From the NCBI RefSeq assembly GCF_000019525.1, contig NC_010506.1:1798001-1862000 (forward strand): a DNA stretch of 64,000 nucleotides, given 5' to 3'. Positions 45,568-53,597 of the stretch are shown here, one piece after another. A program made the position numbers and the translations under genes. Position 1 is the first letter of the stretch; each line of letters begins with the position of its first letter. Below the pieces are notes generated by a model. That model was given only the letters and a program-made list of their open reading frames with translations, had not been told where the DNA came from and searched no databases. The stretch is from Shewanella woodyi ATCC 51908. GTDB lineage: Bacteria; Pseudomonadota; Gammaproteobacteria; Enterobacterales; Shewanellaceae.

Positions 45568-45658
45568 ATAAAGGGGTCAGAGCCCATTAACTTTTAGGTC
45601 TTTAGATTTACTCTGGTTTGATTGGTGCGTAGGTGCTAGGTGGCCAAATCTGACATTT
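45568..45658 (-). mobile_element. Relic of a RAYT transposase 3' end with REP
   Basis: ATAAAGGGGTCAGAGCCC followed by a stretch whose minus strand encodes VRFGHLAPTHQ matches the end of the RAYT at 62145 (VRFGHLAPGHPN) plus its REP. Similarity stops at about 45658, just before the first small secreted gene. Confidence 0.75.
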
Positions 45659-45684
45659 TGATAAGCACTGGAATTTTTAGGAAC

Positions 45685-46032
45685 ATGGATATGTTAAACA
45701 AACTACTGATTGCTAGTAAGGCGAAGTTGAAATGGATCACCTTGCTGATGGCTACCCTTTTTAGTACAGGGGTTTATGCTACTAGCTGCGTGCAGAACAA
45801 TAATATTGTGACATTCACTGGACTAGATTCTAAGGAGGGAGTGATATATGCCAGTCTCTCCTCCCATGATAATCAGTGTGGGTGTAGTTACATAAGATTC
45901 GCCCCTCAAAACACTAGAACAGAAATGGCGCTGAGTATCTTGATGGCTGCCAAGCTTAGTCAAAACAGAGTTCGAATAGATTTGATGGAACATGGTAACT
46001 GTAATACAGCGTATCGTGTTTATCTGCAGTAA
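45685..46032 (+). CDS. Small secreted protein, array member 1
   Basis: 115 residues from ATG 45685 (TAGGA before it); the longer frame from 45640 starts inside the RAYT relic. Signal peptide with hydrophobic core WITLLMATLFSTGVYA. The mature part has the family core LSILMAAKLSQNRVRIDL and ends in a strand, RVYLQ. Cysteines: one at the mature start, a CGC pair and one after the core (NC), so disulfides are likely in the periplasm or outside. No known family can be named. Confidence 0.75.
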   Translation: MDMLNKLLIASKAKLKWITLLMATLFSTGVYATSCVQNNNIVTFTGLDSKEGVIYASLSSHDNQCGCSYIRFAPQNTRTEMALSILMAAKLSQNRVRIDLMEHGNCNTAYRVYLQ

Positions 46033-46081
46033 CTCTTTGTTGTCAATATAGATGGAAGTCAGTTAGCAGTCTGTATTCTGC

Positions 46082-46105
46082 AAGGAATCAAGGAATCAAG
46101 GAATC
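46082..46105 (+). repeat. Triple 8-bp repeat containing Shine-Dalgarno sequences
   Basis: AAGGAATC three times in tandem, ending four bases before ATG 46109. Every unit carries an AAGGA ribosome-binding core; copy-number change would not alter spacing of the last unit but would change upstream sites. Confidence 0.8.
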
Positions 46106-46108
46106 AAG

Positions 46109-46450
46109 ATGAAAACTCCACTTTTGACGTTAGTGTTCTTATTAATGTTTAACTTCAGCTTTGTCACTCAAGCAACGGCTGGAGTGACTTGGGCCAGTGG
46201 TAAGATCACATCGCTGATGGCATCAGCGACAAACCCTGCGATAAGACTCACTGGAAATATATCGCCAGATAGATGCAGTGGAGGAACTTATGGATGGTTA
46301 TATTTTGCTGGAACTGCCGAAGAGAAAAACCGTATTTATGCCACGGCACTTGCTATGTCACTCTCCGGTAAAACGGTAACGGTTTACACTAATGGTGATG
46401 ACACCACTTGTCGTATCAACAATATACAGATCACATCTGGATTGAATTAA
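46109..46450 (+). CDS. Small secreted protein, array member 2
   Basis: 113 residues; signal peptide ends around TQATAG. The mature protein begins VTWASGKITSLM and contains RLTGN, a Cys in DRCSGG, the core IYATALAMSLSGKTVTVY and a second Cys in DTTCRINNIQI. Two Cys are positioned for one disulfide. It closely resembles members 6 and 13 (each has a D.. TC or DSC end). The start is set by a tandem SD repeat. Confidence 0.8.
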   Translation: MKTPLLTLVFLLMFNFSFVTQATAGVTWASGKITSLMASATNPAIRLTGNISPDRCSGGTYGWLYFAGTAEEKNRIYATALAMSLSGKTVTVYTNGDDTTCRINNIQITSGLN

Positions 46451-46558
46451 GAGTGATTAATTGTAGAGTAGGCCTTAGATCTCATTAACTATAGTGTTGC
46501 AAAACTAATAATAATTCAAATGGAAGATACACGCTGTTCAGCATATCAAGGAATAAAA

Positions 46559-46903
46559 ATGAAATTAATTATATTGGCTTGCTTTCTGGTGTTGTCAGTT
46601 ACTTTTTCTACATCAGCGAATGCCGCATTTCATTGCTCTGCTGATATCAATCGGATATTAATTTACGGTAGTGGTACGGTAAATATTCGGCATTCTGGTA
46701 GGAATGATTTTACCGTTATTTGTGACTTAAACAATGAATGGAAAGGGGTTAGTGTGACAACTTGTGCCATGTGGACTGCTATGTTGCAAAATATAAAAAA
46801 GAATAATGGCAAAGCTATTTTTTATTATGGTGGTGAAGGAACCTGTGCTGCTCTACCTACTTACGGTAGCACTCCCGCTCCTGTATATATTGGTGATATT
46901 TAA
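46559..46903 (+). CDS. Small secreted protein, array member 3 (WRNDY class)
   Basis: 114 residues from ATG 46559 (AAGGA upstream). Signal peptide ends SANA. This belongs to a second class: mature start FHCSADINRILIY, then GRNDFTVICDLNNEWKGVSV and TTCAMW, a strand IFYYGGEGTC and an end with LPTYGSTPAPVYIG. It aligns with members 5 and 12 over most of its length and more weakly with 11 and 20. Three to four Cys in the mature part. Confidence 0.8.
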   Translation: MKLIILACFLVLSVTFSTSANAAFHCSADINRILIYGSGTVNIRHSGRNDFTVICDLNNEWKGVSVTTCAMWTAMLQNIKKNNGKAIFYYGGEGTCAALPTYGSTPAPVYIGDI

Positions 46904-47064
46904 GTAACAACTAAAAGAGCTTAAGTCTATTTTAAGTTGTGTTACTGTGAGATTAGAATCAAACCTAAAGGATGTGAAGGGTCAAGTCCTTCCCTTCTAG
47001 AAAACACTCAAGATTGGGGCTGGTTTTATATTAAATAAGCTAAATCGACTTTGGATATAGAAGT

Positions 47065-47406
47065 ATGGATACGTTAAAAAAATTATTTGTTAGTCTGGTT
47101 TTTCTATTTGTCAGCTCTTCCGTTAGCGCAGTATGTTTCGAGAGAGGATGCTCAAATGTATATGTTGAAAAACTGTATGTTAATGCCTCTGGAGTTGTGT
47201 ACGTGGGTACATCTGGGGATGAGAGGTTGATGACTTGCGATGCTGTCTCTGATGTGTATAGCACCTTCAGATCTACGGATGCTGGCGGTGATATGATTTT
47301 CTCTACGCTATTAGCTGCGCAGCTCTCAAATAAGAAAGTATTTGTGAGAACGGTCGAAAGCTCAAATGAGTGCAAAATCGCCTATGTGACGCTGGACAAG
47401 CAGTAG
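47065..47406 (+). CDS. Small secreted protein, array member 4
   Basis: 113 residues; signal peptide ends VSSSVSA. Mature part starts with CFERGC, then VEKLYVNASGVVYVGTSGD, a Cys in MTCD, the core FSTLLAAQLSNKKVFVR and a last Cys in ECKIAYVTL. It is preceded by about 160 bases without a gene. Same layout as the first class of the array. Confidence 0.78.
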   Translation: MDTLKKLFVSLVFLFVSSSVSAVCFERGCSNVYVEKLYVNASGVVYVGTSGDERLMTCDAVSDVYSTFRSTDAGGDMIFSTLLAAQLSNKKVFVRTVESSNECKIAYVTLDKQ

Positions 47407-47573
47407 TAATATAGTTAAATGGGCAGGTAAAGAAGTTGGGCTAAGGTATGAAGACGCAAAAAAGCACCAGTATCTAATTATTGCAAAGCCTCATTTGTAA
47501 CGCTTGTCGCTCCAGTTTTATAGAGATAGCGAATTTATAGTGTTATAAAAAATCAATTTAAAGAGGTATTAAC

Positions 47574-47912
47574 GTGAAAGTTCTTTGTTGTTTTCTTCTA
47601 TTGTTAGTTTCAACTAGTTCGTTTTCAGCAGCTCAATGGTGTAAAGGTAAGCTTGAGAGGGTCTATGTAGACAAGCCTGGGAATGTATATATATTTGGTA
47701 ATTGGCGTAATGACTATACCCAAATTTGTAATGTTAACTCTGCTTGGAAAGGTGTTTCAGTGGAGTTGTGTAAAACTTGGTTCTCACTTGCAGTTACAGC
47801 AAAAGTAAGTAATGGTAATGTTATTGTTCAATATTCTGATGTGCCTGCTTGTAATACTATTCCTAACTATTCAAATGCACCTTCTCCTAACTATGTGATG
47901 TTAAATAAATGA
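47574..47912 (+). CDS. Small secreted protein, array member 5 (WRNDY class)
   Basis: 112 residues from a GTG start behind AAGAGG. Signal peptide ends SSFSAAQ. WCKGKLERVYVD, GNWRNDYTQICN, AWKGVSVELCKTW and the tail IPNYSNAPSPNYVML define the second class. It is the intact sister of the frameshifted member 12. The stop overlaps the ATG of member 6 (ATGA), one of the few coupled pairs in the array. Confidence 0.8.
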   Translation: MKVLCCFLLLLVSTSSFSAAQWCKGKLERVYVDKPGNVYIFGNWRNDYTQICNVNSAWKGVSVELCKTWFSLAVTAKVSNGNVIVQYSDVPACNTIPNYSNAPSPNYVMLNK

Positions 47913-48235
47913 ATAAGATTATATGTTTAATCATATTGTTGTTTTTTAGCCAACAAGTCACATCTGGTGAACTGGTTAGAGGCGCGACAATTATTGAAAT
48001 AGCTAGTAGTTCCAGTAATCAAGATGTGTTTTATTTAAGTTTGTCAGGGGGCACTGGTCCTTGTGCTGGTAAATCAATATTGTTCCCAGCATCAAAATCT
48101 CAGTCAAAAGAATCTTATAACCAAGCTTTCTCTATAGCTTTAGCTGCAGCAGCTTCAGGTAAAAAAATTCGTGCTCATAATTATGAAGATGATAGCTGTA
48201 GAGAAGCTAATTTTATTGGCATGCTTACTCAATAG
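47909..48235 (+). CDS. Small secreted protein, array member 6
   Basis: 108 residues, coupled by ATGA to member 5. Signal peptide ends QQVTSG. Mature part: LVRGATIIEIASS, LSLSGGTGPCAGK, the core FSIALAAAASGKKIRAH, and DDSCREANFIGML. Two Cys as in members 2 and 13, its closest relatives. The pairing of a second-class and a first-class gene (5-6) recurs as 12-13. Confidence 0.8.
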   Translation: MNKIICLIILLFFSQQVTSGELVRGATIIEIASSSSNQDVFYLSLSGGTGPCAGKSILFPASKSQSKESYNQAFSIALAAAASGKKIRAHNYEDDSCREANFIGMLTQ

Positions 48236-48299
48236 ATATAAGAATTACTGAGTATAGGTGAGCAGTATTTATTTACTAATTTATGCGATTGGAGTCAAA

Positions 48300-48635
48300 A
48301 TGAAAAATATACGAAGGATATTATTTATATTAATGGCATCTATCGCAATGCCCGTTTTTGCCGGCAGTCAAACAGGTTTAGTAACCAATATTAATGTGCG
48401 TGACGATGGTCTGCATTGGTTTACCTTATCTGGAGATCGAGGCGTCATGCCAGCGTGTACTCGTGAGCGTTTTACCTATTGGATGATCAAAGATGAAAAC
48501 TCTACCTATGGTAAGAGCCAGTTTAGTATGTTGCTAGCAGCTTATATGGCACAGAAAACTGTGACCATAATAGGAACTGATAGCTGTACACGTTGGGGCG
48601 ATGGCGAAGATATTAAAGTTGTGCAGTTTAGGTGA
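48300..48635 (+). CDS. Small secreted protein, array member 7
   Basis: 111 residues from ATG 48300 (GGAG upstream; the frame from 48258 has no SD). Signal peptide ends AMPVFAG. TGLVTNINVRDDGLHWFTLSGD, PACTRERF, core FSMLLAAYMAQKTVTIIG and SCTRWGDGEDIKVVQF. The SC..WG...D ending is shared with member 18. Two Cys in the mature part. Confidence 0.8.
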   Translation: MKNIRRILFILMASIAMPVFAGSQTGLVTNINVRDDGLHWFTLSGDRGVMPACTRERFTYWMIKDENSTYGKSQFSMLLAAYMAQKTVTIIGTDSCTRWGDGEDIKVVQFR

Positions 48636-48732
48636 AGCAACTCTGTATGCTTTTATTATGAAAGGAACGGTTTAGCTAGTAATTTTATAAGAATATAGTG
48701 CAAGTACCTGCTATCAGGTTAAGGGAGTTAAC

Positions 48733-49080
48733 ATGAATAGAGTTAGTTTTGTTTTTTTACTATTAATCAGCTTTACACCTTTTGATGTAATGTCTGAAGG
48801 CTCAGGATGGTCTGGAAAATCTAAAATTGAGCAGCTGTACGCTGTAAACTCGAGCCAAGTTATTGTTAAGTTATCTAATTTCACCAATGCTACGGGTTGT
48901 AATCCCAATACTGCTGGTCATGTGTTAGTTGACACTAATTCCCAAAAAACATTTTATACACTCATTTTATCGGCATTTATGGCTGGAAAAGAGGTTAATT
49001 TTTATCTGTATGGGGAGTGTAAAACAACACATTGGGTTGGCCCCTCATTTGCTGGGTTCGGACATGTGATAGTTTATTAA
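48733..49080 (+). CDS. Small secreted protein, array member 8
   Basis: 115 residues; signal peptide ends around FDVMSEG. GWSGKSKIEQLYAVNSSQV, VKLSNFTNATGCNPN, core YTLILSAFMAGKEVNFYLYG, Cys, and the tail FAGFGHVIVY. It is an obvious sister of member 19 (GWSGRAEV, LSTFSNPNSC, VGHVRLL), which lies 4.4 kb away with ten other genes between. Confidence 0.82.
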   Translation: MNRVSFVFLLLISFTPFDVMSEGSGWSGKSKIEQLYAVNSSQVIVKLSNFTNATGCNPNTAGHVLVDTNSQKTFYTLILSAFMAGKEVNFYLYGECKTTHWVGPSFAGFGHVIVY

Positions 49081-49116
49081 ATTATATATTATACGGTTAA
49101 TTAAAGGCTAAAGAAA

Positions 49117-49497
49117 ATGGTGCAATGTCTATCTCGTTTCAGAACACATATAGCTGTAAGGTTAAAGCTGATTTCGCTTATGTTGTTTAGTGTAACGATA
49201 GCTTTTTCTGGGAAGGCTGCGACATATACGGAGCCACAAGTATTAACTCAGATGACAATTGGTGATTCTTTTTCTAGAGTGAAGCAAGTTAATATGCCGA
49301 GCGAAGAGCTTTGTGGTAGAAATGATTGGTATATTCTTGATATTCAATTAGACAAAAATAAAGCTATGTTTTCAGCTCTATTAGCAGCTAAGGCTTCAGG
49401 TCAGAAAGTACATTTTCAGCTTACTGGTTGCTGGCAGAACTACCCAAAAATAACGCATGTATACAATTGTAAGAACCAATACTGCACAAATGAATAA
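49117..49497 (+). CDS. Small secreted protein, array member 9
   Basis: 126 residues. The N-terminus carries about ten polar residues before the hydrophobic core LISLMLFSVTIAFSGKAA. Mature: VLTQMTIGDSFSRVKQV, EELCGRNDWYILDIQ, core FSALLAAKASGQKVHFQLTGC and a tail with two further Cys (NCKNQYC) not seen in most members. Start is ATG 49117 behind AAAGG. Confidence 0.75.
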   Translation: MVQCLSRFRTHIAVRLKLISLMLFSVTIAFSGKAATYTEPQVLTQMTIGDSFSRVKQVNMPSEELCGRNDWYILDIQLDKNKAMFSALLAAKASGQKVHFQLTGCWQNYPKITHVYNCKNQYCTNE

Positions 49498-49584
49498 GAG
49501 AGTGAGTTTTGTTCTTTTAATTATCATCCAATTCAGTTTTCTCTTTGACTAACTATGATGCTGATTTATTACGAGGCTAGGGTT

Positions 49585-49932
49585 TTGAAATGTTTATTAC
49601 GGGTCACTTTACTAAGTTTACTGTTTTCCTCCACATTTGCGAATGCTGGAGCCTATTCGAACTGGGCTGTTCCGACTAATGTGGAGCTAGTGGGTGGAGG
49701 AGTTTTGATCCATGGCCAATTTGGTGATCCAAACAATTGTGGTAAGGCAAACTTTATCTATGTAAGCCATTCGGATATTCGGTTTGACTCCGTTTTTTCA
49801 ATGGCCTTAGCTGCACTCATGGGGCAAAAAGAGCTAAGACTATATTCATCATCTTGTGTGGGAGTTGGTTTTCATTGGCCTGGAAATGTAATTAATCAAA
49901 ATACCAACGGCCAAGCTGTGTATATACGCTGA
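49585..49932 (+). CDS. Small secreted protein, array member 10
   Basis: 115 residues if the TTG at 49585 is used (GAGG eight bases upstream, compact signal peptide ending TFANAGA); ATG 49555 is the alternative. Mature: NWAVPTNVELVGGGVLIHGQF, NNCGKANFIYVSH, core FSMALAALMGQKELRLYSSSC. It is the sister of the last, partial gene of the window (GGWATPAVPTHIEIERGGG), 14 kb away on the other side of the toxin pair. Confidence 0.76.
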   Translation: MKCLLRVTLLSLLFSSTFANAGAYSNWAVPTNVELVGGGVLIHGQFGDPNNCGKANFIYVSHSDIRFDSVFSMALAALMGQKELRLYSSSCVGVGFHWPGNVINQNTNGQAVYIR

Positions 49933-49968
49933 ACACATCAACAGATGTTGATGATATAAGGTTTTATT

Positions 49969-50319
49969 ATGAAATATTTTTTAATGTTGTTTTTGATTCT
50001 TCAGTCTTTTTCATCTTTTGCTGCTCACCACTGCTTAGGGAAAGTGGTTAACCTTGATATTGCTGGAAATGGAAATATTCATGCGAATATAAGTGGAATA
50101 GGTAATGGGAATGTTATCTGCTCTACTAAAACCAAGTTAGGTGAGTATGAGCCAGAGGCATGCAGAGTCGCTTTTAGTTTATTACTTAGTGCAAAAATGT
50201 CTGATAGCAACATTCGTTTGTACTTTAGAGATGATACTAATACATCCTGTTTTAAAGGCAACTGGACAAATTTGGGCTCTCAAAGTCATGGGCTGTACTA
50301 TATCAGAATGGAAGGTTAA
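49969..50319 (+). CDS. Small secreted protein, array member 11 (WRNDY-related class)
   Basis: 116 residues; signal peptide ends FSSFAAH. HCLGKVVNLDIAGNGNIH, GNVICSTKTKLGEYEPEACRV, core FSLLLSAKMSDSNIRLYF, then CFKG and GLYYIRM. Cys spacing follows the second class (HC, IC, AC, C), but it lacks the W.GVS motif and has a first-class-like core, so it bridges the two classes. Confidence 0.78.
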   Translation: MKYFLMLFLILQSFSSFAAHHCLGKVVNLDIAGNGNIHANISGIGNGNVICSTKTKLGEYEPEACRVAFSLLLSAKMSDSNIRLYFRDDTNTSCFKGNWTNLGSQSHGLYYIRMEG

Positions 50320-50363
50320 CTTAGTATGCCACCTTTATAAGATAACAAATTATATGAGGGAAT

Positions 50364-50713
50364 ATGAGAACATTAACTATCGTATTTTGTAGCATTATGT
50401 CGCTTTTACAATGTGCTGTTGCTGGAAATATTTGGTGTACAGGGACAGTGTCAAACGTCTATATAGCTGCTGATAAAAGTGTGGTAATAAAAGGTAGTTG
50501 GCGCAACGATTATACTCGAATTTGTTCAACTGAGGGAGTACCGGTATCGATACTGTAACCTGCTCGCTTTGGTTCTCCATTATATCAACAGCCATGACAA
50601 ACGATAAACAGGTGAAGTTGATGTATTCAGACAGAGATGGTCAATTTCAATGTAATAATTTACCTACCTATTACTCAACACATAACCCATCGAATGTGAT
50701 GCTTGAGAGATAA
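50364..50713 (+). pseudogene. Small secreted protein, array member 12, frameshifted (WRNDY class)
   Basis: Reads 64 codons from ATG 50364 (signal peptide, NIWCTGTVSNVYI, GSWRNDYTRICSTEG) to a stop at 50558. In another frame the homology continues SIDTVTCSLWFSIIST, VKLMYSD, NNLPTYYSTHNPSNVML to 50713. Both halves align with member 5. One frameshift near 50540-50550 (GGAGTACCGGT) breaks the gene. Confidence 0.85.
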
Positions 50714-50719
50714 TTTATT

Positions 50720-51037
50720 ATGAATCGAATTATATATACTTCGTTTTTCAACTTGTTACTTCTGAGTTTTAGTGTCGAGTCTCTTGAAAGAATTACAGGT
50801 TATGTGAAAGTTCTAGAGCCTACGTATATGCCAAATACTATTAGTTTCAGTATGAGTGCTGGAACCGCTTCATGCCCAGCGGGTAGTTGGTTGAAATGGA
50901 GCAAAACAGAGGATAATAATAAGGTTGCTTTTTCAACCCTGATGGCAGCGTTAATGTCAGGTAAGAAAATAAATCTCTACTTTTTAGATAACGATACAAC
51001 TTGCACCGCTCAATTTTTACATCTGTTGAGTGAGTAA
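50720..51037 (+). CDS. Small secreted protein, array member 13
   Basis: 105 residues, six bases after the broken member 12. The signal peptide is short and less typical, ending near FSVESLE. RITGYVKVLEP, FSMSAGTASCPAGSW, core FSTLMAALMSGKKINLYFLDN and TTCTAQFLHLL. Closest to members 2 and 6. The 12-13 pair repeats the 5-6 order, which points to segmental duplication of a two-gene unit. Confidence 0.78.
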   Translation: MNRIIYTSFFNLLLLSFSVESLERITGYVKVLEPTYMPNTISFSMSAGTASCPAGSWLKWSKTEDNNKVAFSTLMAALMSGKKINLYFLDNDTTCTAQFLHLLSE

Positions 51038-51275
51038 ATATAGCTATTGTCGGTAGCAATATTTGGCGGGCAAAGAAGTATCTGGTTACTTAGGTAGTTG
51101 GTCACTCGTGATGGATAAACCTAAAACACTAGAAGGGATTGAAATTCAAAAGGCAAAAGGCAAAGGTGCATTGGTACACAGCTATATGGTATTTTTGTAA
51201 AGCAGAAATAATAATTGGTTGCCTTAGGTTGTAACAGCTCTACAGGTAAGTTAGTGAATTAGATGGATATTAAAT

Positions 51276-51635
51276 ATGGATATTTTAAGAAAAGTACTAC
51301 TAATCTCTTTGGTTTTTCTTGTACAAAATGCAGAGGCCAAATACTTTACTGATTATAGCTCAGGTGTGACAATTAATAGAATTCATGCTCATAGTGGTGG
51401 TGGAGTAACATTGCATATAACGGGCGAGGTAACAAATCTCGATAATTGTCTCGTTACTGAACGTGTGCATATTAGAGCAGATTTAGTCGGGAGTAAAAAC
51501 TTAATTGCTCATGCTATGATGGCTTTTGCTTCAGGCAAAAAGGTGGGGTTGCATGCTTCTGGCTGTGAAATCATCCCTTTTTGGGGCGGCACTCACTTGA
51601 CCCCTATTATCAATAATTTATGGGTTTATAATTAG
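51276..51635 (+). CDS. Small secreted protein, array member 14
   Basis: 119 residues; signal peptide ends VQNAEAK. Mature: GVTINRIHAHSGGGVTLHITG, LDNCLVTERVHI, core IAHAMMAFASGKKVGLHASGC and a hydrophobic tail NNLWVYN. Two Cys. Preceded by a 238-base spacer without a recognisable gene. Confidence 0.77.
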   Translation: MDILRKVLLISLVFLVQNAEAKYFTDYSSGVTINRIHAHSGGGVTLHITGEVTNLDNCLVTERVHIRADLVGSKNLIAHAMMAFASGKKVGLHASGCEIIPFWGGTHLTPIINNLWVYN

Positions 51636-51699
51636 ACATCCACATAATCTGCACTATGGATGCAAGGCCTAATTATATAGTGTGTTTAGGGAGAAACAT

Positions 51700-52020
51700 G
51701 TGAACAGATGGATAGTGATAGCTTTATTTACCGCAATTAGTTTTGTCGCCTCTGCTCAACCCGGACATTGGACACCTTATCAGACAATCCAATCAATAAT
51801 TATTGAGAATGGGATAGCGCTAATTGTTGTAAAGGGGGGCGTACCAACTGAATATATACCAACAGCATGCAATCAAGCGTTTAATCAAGCGAATCTCAGT
51901 ACTGAGCATGGCAAGGCTATCTACTCTTTGGCCTTAGCAGCACGTATGTCGGATACTCCTATCTCGATGGCACTAGAATGTAGTGGTACTAGACCTTCAA
52001 TCAAATTAATTCGATTGTAG
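51700..52020 (+). CDS. Small secreted protein, array member 15
   Basis: 106 residues from GTG 51700 with GGGAG in front (the frame is open from 51682). Signal peptide core WIVIALFTAISFVASAQ. GHWTPYQTIQSIIIENGIALIVVKGG, TACNQAFN, core YSLALAARMSDTPISMALEC and PSIKLIRL. Two Cys. Ordinary first-class member. Confidence 0.76.
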   Translation: MNRWIVIALFTAISFVASAQPGHWTPYQTIQSIIIENGIALIVVKGGVPTEYIPTACNQAFNQANLSTEHGKAIYSLALAARMSDTPISMALECSGTRPSIKLIRL

Positions 52021-52080
52021 TGAAGATAAAAGCTTTTTATAGTCCCTATTTAAATATGTACTTTTAAAAGAGTGTTCCTT

Positions 52081-52392
52081 ATGAAATTATTTATTTTTTT
52101 GAGTTGTATTATTTTTTGTAGTTTTTCAACTGTAGCTGCACCTCAGTATGCGGGCACAGTTAAAGGTTTCTATATCAATAATGGTAAAACTGTTTTAGTA
52201 AAACTTGATACGCCAACACCAGCTTGTGGTGATCAAACTTGGCCATTTCAATTTAGTCTGTCAGGTGAAGTTGCAAAAGGTTGGATGAGCATGCTTTTAA
52301 TGGCAAGAGCATCTGAGGCTCAAATTGGGGTCGGATATGCACCAAATGAAAATGGAAGGTGCAATGTAGAGTACTTTTATTTTTACAATTAA
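52081..52392 (+). CDS. Small secreted protein, array member 16
   Basis: 103 residues from ATG 52081. Signal peptide ends STVAA. QYAGTVKGFYINNGKTVLVKLD, PACGDQTWPF, core WMSMLLMARASEAQIGVGY, and RCNVEYFYFYN. Two mature Cys. Shorter than most, otherwise standard first class. Confidence 0.77.
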   Translation: MKLFIFLSCIIFCSFSTVAAPQYAGTVKGFYINNGKTVLVKLDTPTPACGDQTWPFQFSLSGEVAKGWMSMLLMARASEAQIGVGYAPNENGRCNVEYFYFYN

Positions 52393-52422
52393 TTTGATTG
52401 TAATTTACTCAAGGATGATCCA

Positions 52423-52740
52423 ATGAAAATAGTTAAATATCTATTGTTTTTAGCTTTTCTCTTATCTAGTTCTGCGTTTGCAAGAACGGACTGCCCTGCA
52501 GCTAAGGTGCTCCATATTCAGATAGAAGGAAGTGTTATTCTCTATATGCAAGAGGGAAGTTCTTGGAGAAGGTTAGGTAACTTAGATGAAGTTGGTACAG
52601 CAGAGCGTTATTCAGCCCTTCTAGCTGCTCAAATCGCTGGACTAAAGGTGATGGTAGGTTATAGAAGCAGCAGTTATAACTGCGCTGTGACAAATTACAG
52701 TGAGCCAGCTTATATTGTGAGAACATATAACCGAGAGTAA
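52423..52740 (+). CDS. Small secreted protein, array member 17
   Basis: 105 residues, AAGGA upstream. Signal peptide ends SSAFA. Mature start RTDCPAAKVLHIQIEGSVILYM, then core YSALLAAQIAGLKVMVGY, Cys in YNCAVTNY and a tail AYIVRTYN. Here the first Cys is at the mature N-terminus rather than mid-protein. Confidence 0.77.
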   Translation: MKIVKYLLFLAFLLSSSAFARTDCPAAKVLHIQIEGSVILYMQEGSSWRRLGNLDEVGTAERYSALLAAQIAGLKVMVGYRSSSYNCAVTNYSEPAYIVRTYNRE

Positions 52741-52765
52741 TTTAAATCATCTTTTAAGGATAAAT

Positions 52766-53125
52766 ATGAATTTAATATTGAAAGTTGTCATTGTAACTAT
52801 TCTATTAATATTCACTTGTGATGCATTTTCTTCTACCCGATTTAGAAATGTAACAATTACAGGAGCTGGTGTGTTCCTTAGTGGTGGTAAGGGGATTTTA
52901 CTGATAAACATTAATGGGGATAAGTCTTCAATGGAGGAGTGCGCTACGACTAAGAGGTTTGCTATAGACAGCAATGTGCCGAATTACCAAGAGATGGTGA
53001 GTTTAGCGATGACAGCTTATATATCTGGCCAAACCAATGTTGATCTGTATGTTACTGAGAGTTGTAACTCTTGGGGGAATGCACAAGACCTACGTGGTAT
53101 TAAAATGGGCACTATGCCTTGGTGA
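52766..53125 (+). CDS. Small secreted protein, array member 18
   Basis: 119 residues; signal peptide ends CDAFSS. FRNVTITGAGVFLSGGKGILLI, EECATTKRFAI, core MVSLAMTAYISGQTNVDLYV and ESCNSWGNAQDLRGIKMG. The SCxxWGxxxD ending pairs it with member 7. Two mature Cys. Confidence 0.78.
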   Translation: MNLILKVVIVTILLIFTCDAFSSTRFRNVTITGAGVFLSGGKGILLININGDKSSMEECATTKRFAIDSNVPNYQEMVSLAMTAYISGQTNVDLYVTESCNSWGNAQDLRGIKMGTMPW

Positions 53126-53194
53126 TGTGAAAAGACATATATGAGTGCTGAGTAACTTCATTACCTTAAAGTTAACGATAAAAAGGATGTTAAA

Positions 53195-53539
53195 ATGTTA
53201 CGTATTGTGATGATTACTATAGCTGTTACTTGTACGCTATTTCCCTTTCTAGTCAATGCCGCAGCGGGATGGTCTGGTAGAGCTGAAGTGACGGGGATCT
53301 ATACTCTAAATGAATCGACCGCTCTGATTAAGCTATCAACTTTTAGCAACCCTAATAGCTGCCAAATTAATTCTAGTGGTGACGTGAGGATTAATCCGTC
53401 GGTAGATAAAAATTGGATGAGTATGTTTCTTGCGGCTTATATATCAGGTAAGCCAGTTGATGTTTATGTTAGTGCGGCTTGCACCGGTGTATGGACTGGA
53501 ACCTCTTATGCCACAGTTGGCCATGTTCGTTTGTTATAG
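53195..53539 (+). CDS. Small secreted protein, array member 19
   Basis: 114 residues, AAAGGA upstream. Signal peptide ends FLVNAAA. GWSGRAEVTGIYTLNESTALI, LSTFSNPNSCQIN, core WMSMFLAAYISGKPVDVYVSAAC and WTGTSYATVGHVRLL. Sister of member 8 at 48733. Confidence 0.82.
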   Translation: MLRIVMITIAVTCTLFPFLVNAAAGWSGRAEVTGIYTLNESTALIKLSTFSNPNSCQINSSGDVRINPSVDKNWMSMFLAAYISGKPVDVYVSAACTGVWTGTSYATVGHVRLL

Positions 53540-53597
53540 GGCGCCTAGCAAAAGTAAGATATCTTTTTTAAGTTAATTAAATGGATTTATATAAATC

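Noticed and set aside
45640..45684. Longer start for array member 1
   Set aside because: The extra 15 codons come from the RAYT relic and put a polar stretch before the signal peptide; ATG 45685 has TAGGA in front.
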